The notes beneath the pieces are model-generated. The model made no database searches, had not been told where the DNA came from, and saw only the letters and a list, made by a program, of their open reading frames with translations. A stretch of DNA of 64,000 nt from Enterocloster aldenensis (GTDB lineage: Bacteria > Bacillota > Clostridia > Lachnospirales > Lachnospiraceae). The stretch spans positions 1-64,000 of the forward strand of contig NZ_QVEX01000016.1 in the NCBI RefSeq assembly GCF_003434055.1. The letters are read 5' to 3'. The position numbers and the translations under genes are program-made. Shown here piece after piece: positions 51,100-59,858 of this stretch (positions are counted from its first letter, which is position 1; each line of letters opens with the position of its first letter).

Positions 51100-52013
51100 A
51101 GGCATTGACAGATTTAATATTTACCAGTGACTTTTTCTACTCCATCCTCCGGGTGACCACTCCTCTTCTGTTTGCATCCATGGGAGCGGTTGTCTCCGAT
51201 GTGGCTGGGGTACCCAATATTGCCCTGGAGGGAATGATGCTGATGGCAGCCTTTGCAGGCATGTTTTTCAGCTACCTCTTTGGGAGCGCATGGGCCGGAC
51301 TGGCATTTGCCATCCTGACAGCAGTAATAGCAGCCAGCGTGCTGGCCTTTTTCACCCTTTATTATAAGACCAACATCATCCTGGGAGGGATTGCCATCAA
51401 CAGCCTTGCCAGCGGAGGGACCATCTTCTTCCTCTACCTGGCGGCCCATGATAAAGGAACCAGCGTGTCCCTGGACAGCAAGGTGCTTCCCAATATCAAC
51501 ATCCCCTTCATCGAGGATATCCCGGTGCTGGGGCCTGCTGTCTCCGGACATAACATCCTGACTTACCTGTCCATCCTGGCAGTGGTATTTACCTTCTATC
51601 TGTTAAAAAGGACAGCGCTGGGCTATCACATCAGGGCGGTGGGCGAGAAAAAGGAAGCGGCTGATTCCGTGGGAATCAGTGTGGTCAGGACACAGGCCAT
51701 TGCCCTGGTCATCAGCGGCGTCATGAGCGGACTGGGCGGGGCCTTCATGTCCATGGGATATGTGTCCTGGTTCTCCAGGGACATGGTAAGCGGCCGCGGC
51801 TGGATTGCGCTTGCAGCAGAGGCCATGGGACAGAGGGGCGCCATCGGGACCGCCGCCACATCGCTGCTGTTCGGCGTCACGGACGCCCTGTCAAACGCAG
51901 TGGCCACTCTTGGCTGGCCCTCGGACCTTGTTAAGACCATTCCCTACTGCGCCACCCTGGCCGGACTTGCTATTTTCTCCATCAGGGCGTTTAGAAGGGT
52001 GAGAAATGCATGA
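51096..52013 (+). CDS. Nucleoside ABC importer permease (YufQ type)
   Basis: 305 residues, about eight membrane helices. Motifs: RVTTPLLFASMGAVVSDVAG, PNIALEGMMLMAAFAG, RAVGEKKEAADSVGISVVRT (coupling loop), GRGWIALAAEAMG. It completes the BMP-type importer and ends 88 bases before yjjI. Confidence 0.93.
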   Translation: MKALTDLIFTSDFFYSILRVTTPLLFASMGAVVSDVAGVPNIALEGMMLMAAFAGMFFSYLFGSAWAGLAFAILTAVIAASVLAFFTLYYKTNIILGGIAINSLASGGTIFFLYLAAHDKGTSVSLDSKVLPNINIPFIEDIPVLGPAVSGHNILTYLSILAVVFTFYLLKRTALGYHIRAVGEKKEAADSVGISVVRTQAIALVISGVMSGLGGAFMSMGYVSWFSRDMVSGRGWIALAAEAMGQRGAIGTAATSLLFGVTDALSNAVATLGWPSDLVKTIPYCATLAGLAIFSIRAFRRVRNA

Positions 52014-52101
52014 TTGGGGTAAATGTGCGGCAGTTTAAGATGTATGACAGATGGAAATGCAGACTAGAAATATGATATAGTAAGTACAGGGAGGTACGCG
52101 T

Positions 52102-53601
52102 ATGCCAACAAATGACATGACACAAGACATTATCTATACAATCACAAATCCAAAAGTAACATTCAACCAGCGCCTCAAGGACATGGCCAAGATTGCAGAG
52201 AATTCCATAGAATTGGTCAACTATACGGAATTATCCAGGAAATATTTTGAGAACGGCGCCATGATGGATATGTTCGAGGGCAAAACCCCTTACCGCACAA
52301 GGTATTGCCTGCCGGATTATGAGCTGTTCCTGAAACAGGGAAGTGAGTTTTTAATGCTGGAACCGCCAAAGGATATCTGGGATGCAGTGGGAAACCTGCT
52401 CTGCCTCTATCATAATATTCCGGCGGACGGCGGACTGGCGGTTTACATCGGATGCCTGGACCGCCTGCTGGAGCCTTTTGTGGAGGATGAGGCGGAGGCC
52501 AGGAAGGCCATACGTTTCCTGCTGACCCACGTGGACCGCACCATATCCAACGCATTCTGCCACGCCGACCTGGGGCCGGAGGATACAAGGGCGGGCCGTA
52601 TCATCCTTGAACTTACAAAGGAAATGCAGCGTCCCTGCCCCAACATGACCCTGATGTACCGGGAAGATACGCCGGATGATTATATGAAGGCGGCCCTTGA
52701 GACAGCCATGGTTTCATCCAAGCCAAGCTTTGCTAATGACGCGCTCTACAGAAGGGACATGGGAGACTATGCTGTTGTCAGCTGCTACAACACGCTGCCG
52801 ATTGGCGGGTGCGGGCTGACCCTGGTACGCCTGAACATGAATTGTCTGCCCCAGCTTGCCACGGACCCGGAAGACTTATTAAACCGGGTGATACCGGAAG
52901 CAGTCACTGCTGTATGCGATGCCATTGACAGCCGCTGTGAGTTCATTGTGGATTACTGCCATTATTATGAGAACACATTCCTGTACAGGGAAGGCCTGAT
53001 TAAAAAGGACCGGGACCACATGGTGGGCATGTTCGGTTTTGTGGGCCTGGCCGAATGCGTCAACGGGATTCTGGGCCTGACAGATGAAAAAGAGCGGTTT
53101 GGGCATGGTGAAAAAGCCGATGCCTTAGGCGAGGCAATTATGGAACGGATCCGTCAGGAGATAGACAAGAGGCCTGCAAAGTATGGAAAGTACGGTCTTC
53201 ACGCCCAGGTGGGAGTGATGGAGGATACGGCTTTAACGCCAGGCGGAAGGATTCCCATTGGGGAAGAGCCGGAACTGCCGTACCAGATCATGAACTTCAT
53301 CCGTATGCACAAAGGCTGTGATGCGGGCTGCGGAGAACTGTTCCCCTTTGATGACACGGTTAAGAACAATCCCCAGTATCTTCTGGACATTTTAAAAGGC
53401 GCCTTTCAATCCGGCGCAAGATACCTGTCCTTTTACTCCGGCAATTCTGACCTTGTAAGGGTAACGGGATACTTGGTTAAGAAATCTGATATTGAGAAAT
53501 TCGACCAGGAGGAAATGACCCTGAATGAAGCAACGGTCAACGGTTCAGGTGTGGATAAGAACCTTCATCTGTTGGATAGAAAGGTGCGTGGGGACAAATG
53601 A
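52102..53601 (+). CDS. yjjI: YjjI family glycyl radical enzyme
   Basis: 499 residues, close to E. coli YjjI. The radical site is LVRVTGYLVKK near the end (Gly about 456), and the thiyl cysteine is in NTLPIGGCGLTL (Cys about 237). Other family blocks are TPYRTRYCLPDYE, CHADLGPEDTRAGR and HAQVGVMEDTALTPGG. Glycyl radical enzymes work only without oxygen. What YjjI does is not established; in E. coli its gene lies next to deoCABD, and here it follows a nucleoside hydrolase and importer. GGGAGGT precedes the ATG. Its activase gene overlaps the stop. Confidence 0.93.
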   Translation: MPTNDMTQDIIYTITNPKVTFNQRLKDMAKIAENSIELVNYTELSRKYFENGAMMDMFEGKTPYRTRYCLPDYELFLKQGSEFLMLEPPKDIWDAVGNLLCLYHNIPADGGLAVYIGCLDRLLEPFVEDEAEARKAIRFLLTHVDRTISNAFCHADLGPEDTRAGRIILELTKEMQRPCPNMTLMYREDTPDDYMKAALETAMVSSKPSFANDALYRRDMGDYAVVSCYNTLPIGGCGLTLVRLNMNCLPQLATDPEDLLNRVIPEAVTAVCDAIDSRCEFIVDYCHYYENTFLYREGLIKKDRDHMVGMFGFVGLAECVNGILGLTDEKERFGHGEKADALGEAIMERIRQEIDKRPAKYGKYGLHAQVGVMEDTALTPGGRIPIGEEPELPYQIMNFIRMHKGCDAGCGELFPFDDTVKNNPQYLLDILKGAFQSGARYLSFYSGNSDLVRVTGYLVKKSDIEKFDQEEMTLNEATVNGSGVDKNLHLLDRKVRGDK

Positions 53602-54509
53602 CGGAGAAGGATTTTGGCGGCATGGGATTAGCTGGAACCAGTCCGTCCATGACCAGTGCATCCACAGACGATACATCCATAACTGCCCCGGTCAATAAAA
53701 TCATCCCCTTCAGCTGCGTGGATGGGCCGGGCAACCGTACGGCGGTATTCCTTCAGGGCTGCAACCAGAACTGCCTGTACTGCCATAATCCGGAGACAAT
53801 CAACCTTTGCAGGAACTGCGGGGCATGTGTAAACACATGTCCTGCAGGCGCTCTTTCCCTGGTGGACGGCATTGTGTCCTATGATTATAAGGCATGCTGT
53901 AATTGCGACACCTGCCTTAAAACCTGCACCTTTGACGCTTCCCCTAAAATCAGGAACATGACCCCGGCCCAGCTTTACGATGAGGTAAAAGCATATTTTC
54001 CTTTCATCAGCGGTATCACCACTTCCGGCGGGGAGTGTTCCCTGTACCTGGACTTCCTGAGGGAGTTTTATACCCTGGTCAAAAATGCAGGAAAGACCAC
54101 CTATATGGATACCAATGGGCAGGTACCCCTTTGGGACAGGATGGATTTACTGGAAGTAACAGATAAAACCATGATTGACCTGAAGGCCGGAAGTACAAAA
54201 GACCACATGAAACTCACCGGCAGGGAGCTGGAAGTGCCGGTAGAAAACATACGCCGGATGGCTGCCATGGGTAAGCTTTATGAAATCCGAACCGTAGTGG
54301 TCCCGGATGCCGTAGACAACCTGCGGACCATCGAACTGGGAAGCAGCCTCATAGCCCCGTATCCCCAGGTCCGGTATAAATTGATTAAATTCCGCCACTA
54401 TGGGGTAAGGCCCTCCTTTTCCGCAGCAAAGGAACCATCAGATGAGATGATGGAGAAGCTGAAGGAGAGGGTGAAGGAGCTGGGTATAAAAGAAATTGTG
54501 GTTACATAA
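53598..54509 (+). CDS. yjjW: YjjW glycyl radical activating enzyme
   Basis: 303 residues. A radical SAM protein: CNQNCLYC (C-x3-C-x2-C), then a ferredoxin insert with two cysteine motifs (CRNCGACVNTCP and CCNCDTCLKTC), TTSGGECSLY (GGE motif for SAM) and MDTNGQVP. It makes the glycine radical on YjjI. A 30-residue S/T-rich start precedes the first conserved block. The ATG overlaps the yjjI stop. Confidence 0.93.
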   Translation: MTEKDFGGMGLAGTSPSMTSASTDDTSITAPVNKIIPFSCVDGPGNRTAVFLQGCNQNCLYCHNPETINLCRNCGACVNTCPAGALSLVDGIVSYDYKACCNCDTCLKTCTFDASPKIRNMTPAQLYDEVKAYFPFISGITTSGGECSLYLDFLREFYTLVKNAGKTTYMDTNGQVPLWDRMDLLEVTDKTMIDLKAGSTKDHMKLTGRELEVPVENIRRMAAMGKLYEIRTVVVPDAVDNLRTIELGSSLIAPYPQVRYKLIKFRHYGVRPSFSAAKEPSDEMMEKLKERVKELGIKEIVVT

Positions 54510-54513
54510 TGAG

Positions 54514-54856
54514 GGAGCAGCTTCTGCCGGTATAGGCGGCGTATGCCCGGGAAGCTGCTTCTGTCAGTAAAAGCGGCGTATGCCCGGGAAGCTGCTTCTG
54601 CCAGTAAAAGAGGCGTATGCCCAGGAAGCTGCTTCTGCCGGTAAAAGCGGCGTATGTCCGGGAAGCTGCTTCTGCCAGTAAAAGAGGCGTATGCCCAGGA
54701 AGCTGCTTCTGCCGGTAAAAGCGGCGTATGTCCGGGAAGCTGCTTCTGCCAGTATAAGCGGCGGTTGCCTGGGAAGATGTTTCTGCCAGTATAAGCCGCG
54801 GGTGTCTGGGAAGCTGCTCCTGCCGGTATAGGCGGCAGGTGCCCGGGAAGCCACAT
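54514..54856. repeat. Nine 37-bp tandem repeats (minisatellite)
   Basis: Units begin at 54514, 54551, 54588, 54625, 54662, 54699, 54736, 54773 and 54810, with a partial tenth at 54847. A typical unit is GAAGCTGCTTCTGCCGGTAA followed by AAGCGGCGTATGCCCGG. Inner units alternate between two variants (CCAGTAAAAGAGG and CCGGTAAAAGCGG), which suggests duplication in pairs of units. GAAGC/GCTTC can pair within each unit. There are no spacers, so it is not a CRISPR. It fills the space between yjjW and the convergent Crp-like gene. Confidence 0.95.
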
Positions 54857-54882
54857 CCGTCGCATCGGATGGACATGCATCC

Positions 54883-55584
54883 TTACCTTTGAACCAATTG
54901 TTCTATTTCTTCTAACATGATTAATTGTTGTCTTTCAGATATATAAATCTTTTTCCTGACAGAGGTAATCTCCCCTAATTCCTTTAATTTCTGGATACTT
55001 CTTACAACCGTGCGCACACTGACACCGATATTGCTGGCAATGGTCTGGTAATCAGGCTCCACAAGGATTTTCTGTCCTTTTGAGGCGTGAAGCATGTAGT
55101 ACTGGACCAGATAGAAGCGTACCCGGTCAATCCCCCTTTGATAGTAGAGGATACCATCATTCCCAGAGCGCTGGTACAGGTCGTGGGCAACGATATAGGT
55201 GCAGTTGTAGAGCATGTCCAGGTGGGTCATCAGGTATTCGTAAATAACAGCGGAACTAATCCTAAGGACCGTGACCCTGGTGCTGGCGACCACGGTTGCA
55301 ATGGTCTGCGGTTCATGGGCCAGCACTTCTAAAAGTCCCACGGAACCGGTTTTACTGGTAATCCGGAAATAATAATAATTGTTGCCGTCCTTATAATCCC
55401 TGGTGCCCAGTGCTGTTCCGGATTCAATGAAATAGATATATTTGGGAAATTCCCCGCGGCTGATGATGACTGAGTGGGGTTCATAGGTCAGCCTGACACC
55501 CTGGGACTTTATTTCCTCCGGAAGGACAGATAGATTGAATTGGTTATAAGGGCTGTATTTCTTCCAAAGTTCCTCTAAGCGCAC
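54883..55584 (-). CDS. Crp/Fnr family regulator
   Basis: 233 residues. Residues 20-130 are the cyclic-nucleotide-type barrel (PHSVIISRGEFPKYIYFIES, GTALGTRDY), followed by a long dimer helix and the helix-turn-helix DYQTIASNIGVSVRTVVRSI. There is no cysteine set for an iron-sulfur cluster. AGGAGGTA precedes the ATG. It is convergent with yjjIW across the tandem repeats and divergent from the decarboxylase gene. Target unknown. Confidence 0.88.
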   Translation of the reverse strand: MRLEELWKKYSPYNQFNLSVLPEEIKSQGVRLTYEPHSVIISRGEFPKYIYFIESGTALGTRDYKDGNNYYYFRITSKTGSVGLLEVLAHEPQTIATVVASTRVTVLRISSAVIYEYLMTHLDMLYNCTYIVAHDLYQRSGNDGILYYQRGIDRVRFYLVQYYMLHASKGQKILVEPDYQTIASNIGVSVRTVVRSIQKLKELGEITSVRKKIYISERQQLIMLEEIEQLVQR

Positions 55585-55777
55585 GTATACCTCCTTGCTG
55601 ACTAGGGCAGTGTTGCATCAATCACTGTGTAATTACTAGGGTGTTACTGCATACTTTGCTTCAGTATATCATGGGAATATAGAGGATTCAACATTGCTTT
55701 TTTGTGTACAGTGCTTGATTCTGCAGGATTTCTGTAGTACTATGAAAACCAAACTAACTGTGGGGAACAGGAGCCGT

Positions 55778-57298
55778 ATGGAAATGAGACAGCAGGATTT
55801 ACTGATACACAAGCTTAAGGAATATGCAGGGTCGGATATGTATCCATTTCACATGCCCGGCCATAAGCGGACCGGGGACATGGGATTCCCGGACCCGTTC
55901 ACAATGGATATAACGGAGGTTGACGGATTTGACAATCTCCATCACCCGGAAGGTATCCTTAAGTCCTCCATGGACTGGGCCGCACAGGTATACGGTGCGG
56001 ACCAGACATATTATCTGGTTAATGGAAGCAGCAGCGGGATACTCTCAGCCGTGTGCGGGGCAGTGCCCCGGGGCGGGCGTATCCTGGTCAGCAGGAACTG
56101 CCACAAGTCCGTGTATCATGGAATCTGTCTGAACCAGCTTAAGGCCTCCTATGTTTATCCACAGGAGATAGACGGTTTGGGGATACAGGGCGGGATTCTG
56201 CCGTCGGATGTGGATATGATGCTGAAACGATACATGGATACCCAGGCAGTGCTTATCGTGTCCCCCACGTATGACGGTGTGGTGTCGGATATTAAGGGAA
56301 TTGCCCAGGTGGTCCACAGGGCAGGGCTTCCGCTGATTGTGGACGAGGCTCACGGCGCACATTTCCGTTATGGGGAAATGTTCCCTGTGTCCGCCTTGGA
56401 CCTGGGCGCGGATGTTGTCATCCAGAGTGTGCATAAGACCATGCCAAGCCTGACCCAGACAGCCCTTTTGCACATCAGGAACAACCGGCCGGACAGAGGG
56501 TGTTATGCGGACCAGGAGCGGATTGACCGTTATATCCATATGGTGCAGAGCAGCAGTCCCTCCTATGTGCTCATGGCCAGCATTGAGAACAGCATATACC
56601 AGATGGAACGTATGGATATGGAGCCATACCGCAGGGAAATCATGAAGCTGCGGGAACGGCTTAAGGGGATGGGTTGCCTGCGTCTTGTGGATACGAATAT
56701 AATAGGACAGTATGGAATCCATGATCTGGATGTATCCAAGATTGTGGTATCAACCAGAAAGAGCAGCCTTACCGGGGCAGACCTGGACCGTGTCCTCAGG
56801 CGGGAATATCACCTGGAGATGGAGATGTGCGGGGCAGACTATGTAACCGCCATAACAACCCCCATGGACCGGGATGAGGGGTTAAGGCGTCTGGGGGATG
56901 CGATGACGGAGGTTGATGCAAGAATGGAATTTAGCAATAATAGTACTGGGGATACGGCATTGGTGGGACTGAAAACATCAGACCGGGAATCTGGAAATCA
57001 GAATCCTGCGGATCCGCAGCCAGTAAGTATATACAGTATGCGCAGCGACACTGCAATGACTATTGCGGATGCCATGGATGGAACCATGCATCCTGTGAAG
57101 CTGGAGGATAGCGCGGGATGTATTTCAGGGGAGTTTGTGTATATCTATCCGCCGGGTATCCCTATTGTGGCGCCGGGGGAGTGGATCAGCAAAAAGGCCC
57201 TGGATGTAATCAGGGAATACATTGAAAAAAAACTGCCTGTACAGGGACCAAAGGATACGTCTTTAACATATATACAGATAATACAAAGAGAAGCGTGA
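55778..57298 (+). CDS. Orn/Lys/Arg decarboxylase family PLP enzyme
   Basis: 506 residues from ATG 55778, which has AGGAG four bases upstream; ATG 55784 is equally possible, and the frame is open further up. Family motifs: PFHMPGHKRTGDMGFPDPF, DITEVDGFDNLHHPEG, VNGSSSGILSAV, VDEAHGAHFRYG and SVHKTMPSLTQTALL with the PLP lysine. It removes the carboxyl group of a basic amino acid, probably for polyamine synthesis. In many Firmicutes such a gene precedes a nucleotide kinase gene (for example yaaO-tmk in B. subtilis), and here a kinase-like gene follows after 12 bases. Confidence 0.9.
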   Translation: MEMRQQDLLIHKLKEYAGSDMYPFHMPGHKRTGDMGFPDPFTMDITEVDGFDNLHHPEGILKSSMDWAAQVYGADQTYYLVNGSSSGILSAVCGAVPRGGRILVSRNCHKSVYHGICLNQLKASYVYPQEIDGLGIQGGILPSDVDMMLKRYMDTQAVLIVSPTYDGVVSDIKGIAQVVHRAGLPLIVDEAHGAHFRYGEMFPVSALDLGADVVIQSVHKTMPSLTQTALLHIRNNRPDRGCYADQERIDRYIHMVQSSSPSYVLMASIENSIYQMERMDMEPYRREIMKLRERLKGMGCLRLVDTNIIGQYGIHDLDVSKIVVSTRKSSLTGADLDRVLRREYHLEMEMCGADYVTAITTPMDRDEGLRRLGDAMTEVDARMEFSNNSTGDTALVGLKTSDRESGNQNPADPQPVSIYSMRSDTAMTIADAMDGTMHPVKLEDSAGCISGEFVYIYPPGIPIVAPGEWISKKALDVIREYIEKKLPVQGPKDTSLTYIQIIQREA

Positions 57299-57310
57299 AA
57301 GAGGTTTAAT

Positions 57311-57829
57311 ATGAATAAGATTGTAATTATAATAAATGGAAGAGGAGGGGTTGGGAAGGATACCCTCTGTGATTTCGCCGCAAAGCATTATAAGGTGGAG
57401 AATATCTCATCAATAACACCAATTAAGGATTTGGCTAAGTTATGTGGGTGGGGTGGAGAAAAAAATGAGAAATCCAGAAAGTTCCTTTCAGACTTAAAAC
57501 AGCTGCTCATAGATTATAATGAATATCCGACCCAGTATCTAATGGAGAAATATCATGAATTCCTGGATAATGATAAGGAAATAATGTTTGTACACATAAG
57601 GGAATGTCAGGAAATCGATAAATTTAAGACTCTCATTCAAATACCGTGTGTTACTTTATTGGTAGAAAGAGTGAATGGAACGTTGGTTCAGTGGGGAAAT
57701 ACGTCTGATGATGAAGTTGGAAACTATAGGTATGATTATGTTTTTGATAATAATGGACCGTTGAAAACAGCAGAGGATAAGTTTGTGAAATTTTTGGAAG
57801 GGGTACTGCTGGAGCATTTGACTTGTTAA
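57311..57829 (+). CDS. Deoxynucleotide monophosphate kinase-like P-loop protein
   Basis: 172 residues with Walker A INGRGGVGKDTL at the start. The remaining pattern (SSITPIKDLAKLCGWGGEKN, FVHIRECQEIDKF, an YRYDYVFDN end) is like phage-type dNMP kinases. The gene is clearly richer in A/T than its neighbours, which suggests it came from elsewhere. AGAGG precedes the ATG. It follows the decarboxylase closely. The substrate is uncertain. Confidence 0.72.
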   Translation: MNKIVIIINGRGGVGKDTLCDFAAKHYKVENISSITPIKDLAKLCGWGGEKNEKSRKFLSDLKQLLIDYNEYPTQYLMEKYHEFLDNDKEIMFVHIRECQEIDKFKTLIQIPCVTLLVERVNGTLVQWGNTSDDEVGNYRYDYVFDNNGPLKTAEDKFVKFLEGVLLEHLTC

Positions 57830-57951
57830 TTGAACTTAAGCGTCAGGAATTATCAAATATTGAATATCATGCCATGGATTTTATTGTGGTTGAGGTATGC
57901 GCATTAGAGTGGGCAATATCCAATGAATGATGATTCTGGCATATTTCCTAA

Positions 57952-57987
57952 CAGCCGGATCCGGCAGGCTGTCTGCCAATCCGGCTG
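57952..57987. terminator. Hairpin between convergent genes
   Basis: CAGCCGGAT (57952-57960) pairs with ATCCGGCTG (57979-57987), with GGCAG/CTGCC inside. Neither side has a clear T run. Confidence 0.5.
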
Positions 57988-58004
57988 ATTCTCAGAATCC
58001 CATC

Positions 58005-58820
58005 TTACATTCCATAATACTCATAAATCACCTGTGGATCCAGGTAATCCCCCACAATGGCCTGCGCCCCGGCCTGTATCAGTCTGACCCGTTTTTCGGG
58101 ATTGACCCCGCAGCGTGGGCCTTCCAGGCTGGCAACGCCCAGGGTACAGGTCTGATTCTTAACGCCAAGGGCAATCTCCACCTTGCCATCGCCGCAAAGA
58201 AGAAGCTGCGGTCCCTGCAGTGCTTTCTCCTGAAGAATCATCTGGATGACTGCTTCCTTGGGGCAGGAAATCATGTGTTCCGGGGCTCCGCGTACCAGGG
58301 CAAAATCACCGCTGAGTTTCAGGATTTCGGCTTCCCTGACCACATCCCTATGGTCCGTGCCGCTGGCAATATAGATGGTAATCCCACGGTCTTTCAGGCC
58401 CTGGAGGAATTGACGCGCACCTGCAATCAGAAAGTCATCTGGTTTTTTCTGCCCGCTTTCCACATCTGCAATACGCTGGCTGACCTGTTTCATAAGGCGT
58501 GTATTATACTCATTCTTGTACCACCAGCCATCATGGCGTTCCTGGTGGAAGTGGAAGTGCTCCACCTGTCTGGCAAGCCAGTTCATCTGGTGTATGGTCT
58601 GGATTCCTGTGGATTCCTTAATATATTCCTGGACTGATTTACGGACGGTACCGTCATCTTTGTGGTCTGGGCCGCATATCATTTCCACCATCAGGGGTTC
58701 CATGACGTCTTCCCAGCCATGGCGCAGGGTGGAAAGCGTGCCGTCAAAATCCAGTATGGCAGCCTTTATCTGCCCTGGGTCGGGTCGGGTTGATGTTATG
58801 ATTTCTATACTATGTTCCAT
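58005..58820 (-). CDS. HAD family phosphatase
   Basis: 271 residues. HAD motifs: ILDFDGTLS (motif I, two aspartates), YIASGTD (motif II), a lysine in the PKEAVIQMI region and LLLCGDGKVEIALG (motif IV). A large helical cap lies at about 45-140. The start overlaps the kinase stop by one base (TAATG), so they are coupled. It may dephosphorylate a sugar phosphate produced with the PfkB kinase, as GmhB does in heptose metabolism. This role is inferred. Confidence 0.85.
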   Translation of the reverse strand: MEHSIEIITSTRPDPGQIKAAILDFDGTLSTLRHGWEDVMEPLMVEMICGPDHKDDGTVRKSVQEYIKESTGIQTIHQMNWLARQVEHFHFHQERHDGWWYKNEYNTRLMKQVSQRIADVESGQKKPDDFLIAGARQFLQGLKDRGITIYIASGTDHRDVVREAEILKLSGDFALVRGAPEHMISCPKEAVIQMILQEKALQGPQLLLCGDGKVEIALGVKNQTCTLGVASLEGPRCGVNPEKRVRLIQAGAQAIVGDYLDPQVIYEYYGM

Positions 58821-59842
58821 TACGTTGTCTGCTCCTGTCTTTTTGCCCGGATTTCTTCGGGTGTGGCTGTCCCTGTCTGATGGATTTTCTTAACCGTGAC
58901 CCCGGAAGCCAGGTTGGCAAATGCCGCTGCCTGTCCTATGCCGCATCCTGTGGCTGCTGCCGCACAGAACGCGGATAAGAAGGTGTCTCCCGCGCCCACG
59001 ATATCGATGGGACCTGCGGCCGGGACAGAGGGGGCGAAACCAGTATCATGCCCGTCTGCCCAGACAGAACCCAGGGCGCCCAGTGTCACAACAACAGGCG
59101 CGCCTGTGAGTTTTGTCAGTTCCCCGGCAATGGGGATGTAGTTTTCCACGGTACATCCTACCTGCCGGCCCAGGGCTGCTGCTGATTCGTATTCATTTGG
59201 TTTAATGATGACATTGCGGTAGGTATGGATCTGGTCCCGGCTGTCAACAACAATCTTAAGTCCCTGTTTTCCAAGATCCTCAAGTGCCCGGCGGACACGT
59301 CCTGTTACCACGCCCCAGGGAAGCTGGTCTGACACAGCCAGAATATCCACACGTCCGGCCATGGCCATAAGGGTTTCAATCACCTGCTGTTCTGTTTCAC
59401 GGGATATGGGCTCATAATTTACAAAATCAATGCGCGGATCTTCATAAACAATGTCAGAGATGCCCATCCGGTTGGGTTTTATATAGGCCGGGGTGACCCG
59501 GGAACCGTCCCGGATAAGGCTGTCCGTTGGAAGGCCAAGGTCCCTAAAGCCGGTATCCAGGAGATTTCCCCTCCAATCATTGCCAACTATGGACAGGATT
59601 TCAACCTGGGCCAGGCCAAGGGCACTTAGGTTCTGCACCACGTTGCCGGCGGCTCCGGGAGCCCAGCGTTCAGTAACAACAGGCAGGTTATAATGCGGCG
59701 TTTCACGTGACAGGGTACTGAGCTTCATATCCGCGAACCAATACAGATCCAGGCATACATCCCCCACCACGCCTATCCTGACCTCAGGCAGTTTCTTGAG
59801 GATGGAATCCAGGTCTGATTCTGTTAAAAATAGCTGTTCCAT
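58820..59842 (-). CDS. PfkB family kinase, similar to the heptose-7-phosphate kinase domain of HldE
   Basis: 340 residues from ATG 59842 (GGAG six bases upstream); ATG 59854 is an alternative. Ribokinase-fold features: VGDVCLDLYWFADM, WAPGAAGNVVQNLSALG (G-G-x-x-N-type substrate loop), VVVDSRDQ, IIKPNEYE, and the catalytic GAGDTFLSAF. The closest look is the kinase half of RfaE/HldE; the nucleotidyltransferase half is absent. The substrate is probably a sugar phosphate, unproven. Confidence 0.87.
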   Translation of the reverse strand: MEQLFLTESDLDSILKKLPEVRIGVVGDVCLDLYWFADMKLSTLSRETPHYNLPVVTERWAPGAAGNVVQNLSALGLAQVEILSIVGNDWRGNLLDTGFRDLGLPTDSLIRDGSRVTPAYIKPNRMGISDIVYEDPRIDFVNYEPISRETEQQVIETLMAMAGRVDILAVSDQLPWGVVTGRVRRALEDLGKQGLKIVVDSRDQIHTYRNVIIKPNEYESAAALGRQVGCTVENYIPIAGELTKLTGAPVVVTLGALGSVWADGHDTGFAPSVPAAGPIDIVGAGDTFLSAFCAAAATGCGIGQAAAFANLASGVTVKKIHQTGTATPEEIRAKRQEQTT

Positions 59843-59858
59843 ATAAATCTCCATTCCA

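Noticed and set aside
54514..54856. Possible CRISPR array
   Set aside because: The units follow each other directly without unique spacers, and there are no cas genes nearby.
54398..54880. Three overlapping - strand open frames of 96-160 codons across the 37-bp repeats
   Set aside because: 37 is not a multiple of three, so the same repeat is read in all three frames; the open frames follow from the repeat lacking stops. They have no ribosome site and a Q/L/P/G repeat composition.
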